Part shown: one piece after another, positions 60,916 to 64,000 of the stretch
Layout of the letters: every line of letters starts with the position of its first letter
Numbering within the stretch: the stretch's first letter is position 1
Assembly: GCF_900103325.1 (NCBI RefSeq)
Contig: NZ_FMXM01000017.1
Coordinates: 90,333 to 154,332 of the forward strand
Direction: 5' to 3'
Source of the DNA: Mesorhizobium qingshengii
Lineage (GTDB): Bacteria > Pseudomonadota > Alphaproteobacteria > Rhizobiales > Rhizobiaceae
DNA: 64,000 nt
Position numbers and translations under genes: made by a program
The notes under the pieces: model-generated
The model's input: the letters and a program-made list of their open reading frames with translations, nothing else
Database searches by the model: none
Told to the model about the DNA's origin: nothing

Positions 60916-61908
60916 ATGGATATCGCATTTCTTTTCGTGGACTGGCTGGGCAAGCCAGTCTGGATGTGGCTCGGCTTCATCTCGATCGTCGTCGCGCTTC
61001 TCGTGTTGGATCTCGGGGTCCTTCACCGCGACAACCACGAGATCGAGGTGCGCGAGAGCCTCGTGCTGTCCTCTATGTATATCGGTCTTGGCCTCACTTT
61101 CGGCGGCTGGGTCTGGTGGCAGCTCGGCGCCGAGTCCGGCATGAACTACCTGACCGGCTTCGTCGTCGAAAAGACGCTGGCGCTCGACAACGTCTTCGTC
61201 ATCGCGCTCATCTTCTCCTTCTTCGCGGTTCCGCGGCAGTATCAGCATCGCGTGCTGTTCTGGGGCATCCTGGGTGTAATCGTGCTTCGCGCCATCATGA
61301 TCGGCCTTGGCGCGACGCTCGTCTCGCAGTTTTCATGGGTGCTCTATGTCTTTGCGGCCTTCCTGGTCGTGACCGGCATCAAGATGCTGTGGATCGGCGA
61401 CAAGGAACCGGAGATCGGCAACAATCCCCTCATCGGCCTTCTGCGTCGGCGCTTCAACGTCACCGACGAGCATCACGGACAGGACTTCTTCGTCAGGAAG
61501 CCTGATCCCAGGACCGGCAAGCTCGTCTGGTTCATGACGCCGCTGTTCATGGCGTTGGTCATGGTAGAAATCGCCGACGTGATCTTCGCGGTGGATTCGG
61601 TCCCGGCGATCTTCGCGATCACCACGGACCCGTTCATCGTTTACACGTCGAACATATTCGCGATCCTGGGCCTGCGGGCGCTGTATTTCGCGCTCGCCGC
61701 CCTGATCCACCGGTTCCAGTATCTGAAGCCGGCGCTGGCAATCGTGCTGATCTTCATAGGCTCGAAGTTCTTCGTTGCCGACCTGCTCGGTCTGGAGAAG
61801 TTCCCGGCGGCACTGTCGTTGGGCATCACCTTCGCGATCATCGCGTCGGGCGTGATCTGGAGCCTGGTCAAGACGCGCGGCGCAGCTGCCGCGCACCACG
61901 CCCGCTGA
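60916..61908 (+). CDS. TerC/Alx-family membrane protein
   Basis: 330 residues from ATG 60916 (a GTG at 60892 would add 8). Eight or nine membrane helices with the family motifs NYLTGFVVEKTLALDNVFVIALIFSFFAVP, GVIVLRAIMIGLGATLVSQF, KMLWIGDKEPEIGNNPLI and MALVMVEIADVIFAVDSVPAIFAITTDPFIVYTSNIFAILGLRALYFAL; the intramembrane acidic residues are typical. TerC/Alx proteins are implicated in manganese export and metal loading of exported proteins, and in tellurite resistance in ter operons. I looked for a yybP-ykoY (manganese) riboswitch in the ~145-base leader and saw none. Confidence 0.92.
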   Translation: MDIAFLFVDWLGKPVWMWLGFISIVVALLVLDLGVLHRDNHEIEVRESLVLSSMYIGLGLTFGGWVWWQLGAESGMNYLTGFVVEKTLALDNVFVIALIFSFFAVPRQYQHRVLFWGILGVIVLRAIMIGLGATLVSQFSWVLYVFAAFLVVTGIKMLWIGDKEPEIGNNPLIGLLRRRFNVTDEHHGQDFFVRKPDPRTGKLVWFMTPLFMALVMVEIADVIFAVDSVPAIFAITTDPFIVYTSNIFAILGLRALYFALAALIHRFQYLKPALAIVLIFIGSKFFVADLLGLEKFPAALSLGITFAIIASGVIWSLVKTRGAAAAHHAR

Positions 61909-61920
61909 CTTGCCCACCGG

Positions 61921-61941
61921 GGCGCCTCACGTCGAGGCGCC
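61921..61941 (+). terminator. Hairpin after the TerC gene
   Basis: GGCGCCTC (61921-61928) and GAGGCGCC (61934-61941) form a perfect 8-bp stem around ACGTC, 12 bases after the stop. No U tract follows. Confidence 0.4.
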
Positions 61942-62259
61942 GCGGCGCGCAAGGCCGATATGCCATGCCGGCTTCCGCTACGACTGCGAGTGGAACTCCT
62001 AAACCTTCGAATGGTGTCAAAGATACTTCCGGCGAATAGCCTTCGGCAACCCTGCGGTCGTATTTTGCACGCATCGGCGCGACGATGCGTAGGCCGAAGG
62101 TCCAACACCTTGAACCGGATACTCTACTCGTCCATCAGTGTGAATTGGCGTGCAAAATTGGCTCTGACTCACTTTTGATGGAAATAGGGTGCCGGCTGGC
62201 TTTGGTTTCACACAAGGAATCAACGTCATGAGCTATGCATTGCGTCCATCGTCCCTCGC
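61942..62259. other. Intergenic stretch before the ISL3 remnant
   Basis: About 320 bases with no supportable gene. The last ~100 bases should include the left end of the ISL3-type element, but I could not locate its inverted repeat. Confidence 0.35.
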
Positions 62260-63196
62260 GGCTTTGTGGTAGACGACACCGCCATTGACGGTGAGGAGAT
62301 GTTGATGACTGTCGCGTCCCGCGAGTACGGCGAGCCTCTGTCCGGACTACGGAACGAGGTCGCAGCGGATCTACAGTCGGTATCAGCGGCGCTTGGCGGA
62401 CCTGGCGATGGCGGGCAAGTCTGTTCGGATCGTCGTTGTGGCTCGGCGGTTCCACTGCGGCGCAGTGTTGTGCGGCCGCCGGATCTTCGCCGAGCGTTTC
62501 GATGGAGATGATCTGGCGCCGTGGGCGCGGCGAACCGCCCGGCTCGACCAAATCGTCCGTCACCTTGGGCTTGCGCTGGGCGGCAGGCCCGCGGCCAGCT
62601 TCGCAAAGAGGTTGATGCTGCCGGTGAGCAACGACACGTTGCTGCGCATCGTGCGCCGGCGCGGTAGTCCGCGCTTTGTCCCTCTGACCGTGATCGGCAT
62701 CGACGATTGGGCGTGGCGACGAAATCGACGCTATGGGACGATCATCTGTGACCTTGAGCGGCGCAAGACCATCGCCCTGCTGCCTGACCGTGAGCCGGCG
62801 ATAGCCCAGGCCTGGCTCACAGACCAACCCCAGATCGGCGTTGTCGCCCGCGACCGCGGCGGCGGCTACGCTCTTGCGGCCGCCAAAGCGCTGCGTGGGG
62901 CGATCCAGGTGGCCGACCGTTGGCACTTGATGGAAAACGCCAGCCGCGCCTTACTCGACGCAGTTCGCAAATCCATGCGGTTGATCCGCGCCGCGCTTGG
63001 CGCCGCCACGATTGATCCAGAACTGCCAACCGCCGCCCAGCGCATTCAATATGAAGGATACCGTCTTCGAGAAGACACCAATGCCGTCATCCTCGGTCTG
63101 GCCAAGGACGGGACTACGATTAAGGAGACTGTTCGCCGCACCGGCCATAGCCGCGGGGTAGTCCGCAAGGTAGGGCTGGATCGAATTCCACCATAG
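62260..63196 (+). pseudogene. Decayed ISL3-family transposase
   Basis: An early frame reads GFVVDDTAIDGEEMLMTVASREYGEPLSG; the next (from about 62360) reads YSRYQRRLADLAMAGKSVRIVVVARRFHCGAVLCGRRIFAERF, then VPLTVIGIDDWAWRRNRRYGTIICDLERRKTIALLPDRE, VVARDRGGGYALAAAKALRGAIQVADRWHLMENASRAL and ETVRRTGHSRGVVRKV. These are the zinc-ribbon, DDE core and start of the C-terminal HTH of ISL3 transposases. One frameshift near the N-terminus (the first zinc cysteines are missing) and loss of the last ~100 residues make it inactive. Confidence 0.85.
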
Positions 63197-63322
63197 CTCT
63201 GCTATGCGCTCTATCCTGCTCCGGCCGGCAAGGCAGCGTTACTAAGTCTTTCCGGATCAATACGCATCAGGCGATCTTTTCGATCGCTAACCTGAACCGG
63301 CGTTCACATCGCGTCTATCCCT

Positions 63323-63475
63323 GTGAATAAGGTCGGCGACGAGGTCGAGCAAGCATACCGCCGCGGCTCGGCGTTGGCGAAGCGTCGCAAACTCATGGAT
63401 GCATGGGCGGCGTATATCTCGACGGTCAAGGCCGGCGGCGGCAAAGTGTTGCCGATGCGGAGGGCTGCCGGATGA
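63323..63475 (+). pseudogene. Tyrosine-type integrase C-terminal remnant
   Basis: The frame VNKVGDEVEQAYRRGSALAKRRKLMDAWAAYISTVKAGGG matches the extreme C-terminus of phage-type site-specific integrases (…VEAAYxRxDxxEKRRxLMxAWAxY). The catalytic domain is missing. This may be a scar of an integrated element. Confidence 0.65.
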
Positions 63476-63829
63476 CGGAGGACCGCAATCGCTTCCGATA
63501 ACCGCGAGATGTTCTCTTAGGCAGCGGCGAACTATCCATTGGGTTCTCCGCCAACTTGACTGACCGCTGCTGCTTCAGCCGCAGGGACTTCTTCTTTCTT
63601 GCCAGCAGGTCGTCGCGATCGTCATCGGTCGCCCCACGATGCGACGCGGCAATCGCGTAGTCGGCTCGGTTGGTTCGATAGTCCTCTTTGTGTGCGGGCA
63701 TCGGCTTCCACCAGATGGAGGCATTGGCCCGAGCTATGGCGGAAAATGGGTGATGACGGTTTGAGAAGGGCGGCGTATCGAGGCGGGTGATTGAAGCCTG
63801 CCAGAACCTCTCAAGGAGAGCGATACGCC
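63476..63829. other. Stretch before the IS256 transposase
   Basis: 354 bases. A minus-strand frame starting MPAHKEDYRTNRADYAIAASHRGA looks partly protein-like but is not recognised. The left end of the IS256 element should lie within the last ~100 bases. Confidence 0.35.
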
Positions 63830-64000
63830 ATGAACGAGACTATCAACATTGTTCGCCTTCGTCAGCCCGACGAGATCGATGATCCCCTGACGGATGTGCT
63901 CCGCACCGGCGCGCGCAAATTGCTGGCGCAGGCGATCGAGATGGAGGCCGAAGCGTTTCTTGCCGAGATGCGGGATCTGAAGCTGCCGGACGGACGTGAG
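63830..64000 (+). CDS. IS256-family transposase, 5' part
   Basis: The gene starts at ATG 63830 after AAGGAGAG and runs off the window: NETINIVRLRQPDEIDDPLTDVLRTGARKLLAQAIEMEAEAFLAEMRDLKLPDG. The segment ARKLLAQAIEMEAEAFLA is the conserved N-terminal helix of IS256 (Mutator-like) transposases. Whether the element is intact cannot be judged. Confidence 0.88.
   Translation, partial: MNETINIVRLRQPDEIDDPLTDVLRTGARKLLAQAIEMEAEAFLAEMRDLKLPDGRE

Noticed and set aside
1..64000. CRISPR arrays or other regularly spaced repeats
   Set aside because: None seen; the only repeats found are IS ends, target duplications, protein-coding DUF11 repeats and a few regulatory motifs.

Overview
The window looks like accessory DNA from a Hyphomicrobiales (rhizobial) alphaproteobacterium, plausibly Mesorhizobium or a close relative. 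This rests on the high GC content, an Omp2b-type rhizobial porin, tandem DUF982 genes, and several IS families and decayed genes typical of such genomes. The assignment is inference; no rRNA, intact tRNA or CRISPR array was found.

Layout. 1-754: 3' end of an autotransporter barrel. 1127-9449: a tight five-gene operon encoding a secreted multicopper oxidase, a tyrosinase, a LodA/GoxA-type CTQ quinoprotein oxidase, a small calycin-like protein and a LodB-type flavoprotein maturase. It ends in a truncated DJ-1/PfpI gene and a convergent, 5'-shortened GntR regulator. 11123-16795: a 1890-residue exported protein with seven DUF11-like repeats, a peptidoglycan-binding module and a Cys/Pro-rich tail, behind a perfect FNR/FixK-type box. 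17-19.5 kb: gene wreckage (truncated efflux adaptor, frameshifted LuxR remnant) around an ArsR regulator. 19.9-25.6 kb: envelope genes (small secreted protein, DUF2092, DUF3604, AraC-type HTH, PpiC-like isomerase, HupE/UreJ).

26-54 kb: nucleotidyltransferase-domain protein, outer-membrane transporter, TPR-sulfotransferase, porin, orphan MbcA/ParS-like antitoxin, and then two sulfatase units. Unit 1 is a cytoplasmic-looking Cys-type sulfatase with a radical-SAM anaerobic maturase (anSME) and four membrane-protein genes. Unit 2 is a Tat-exported Cys-type sulfatase with an oxygen-dependent formylglycine-generating enzyme. The genome segment therefore carries two chemically different routes to the same formylglycine residue. 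FNR/FixK-like boxes lie ahead of the giant DUF11 gene, between DUF3604 and the AraC-type gene, and ahead of the sulfatase/anSME unit.

Mobile elements divide the window: an IS66 element (34316-36945) with both ends and an 8-bp target duplication but a substituted core containing a serine-recombinase fragment; an intact IS3-family element (44280-45597) flanked by an unusually long 16-bp direct repeat inside a dead epimerase gene; an IS1111-type IS110-family element (58256-59852) with 12-bp subterminal inverted repeats and a noncoding tail that could encode its guide RNA, inserted just upstream of a LysR gene; a decayed ISL3 element, an integrase remnant and the start of an IS256 element at the right edge. 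Between them, 59.9-61.9 kb holds YdcH-like, small and TerC-family genes.
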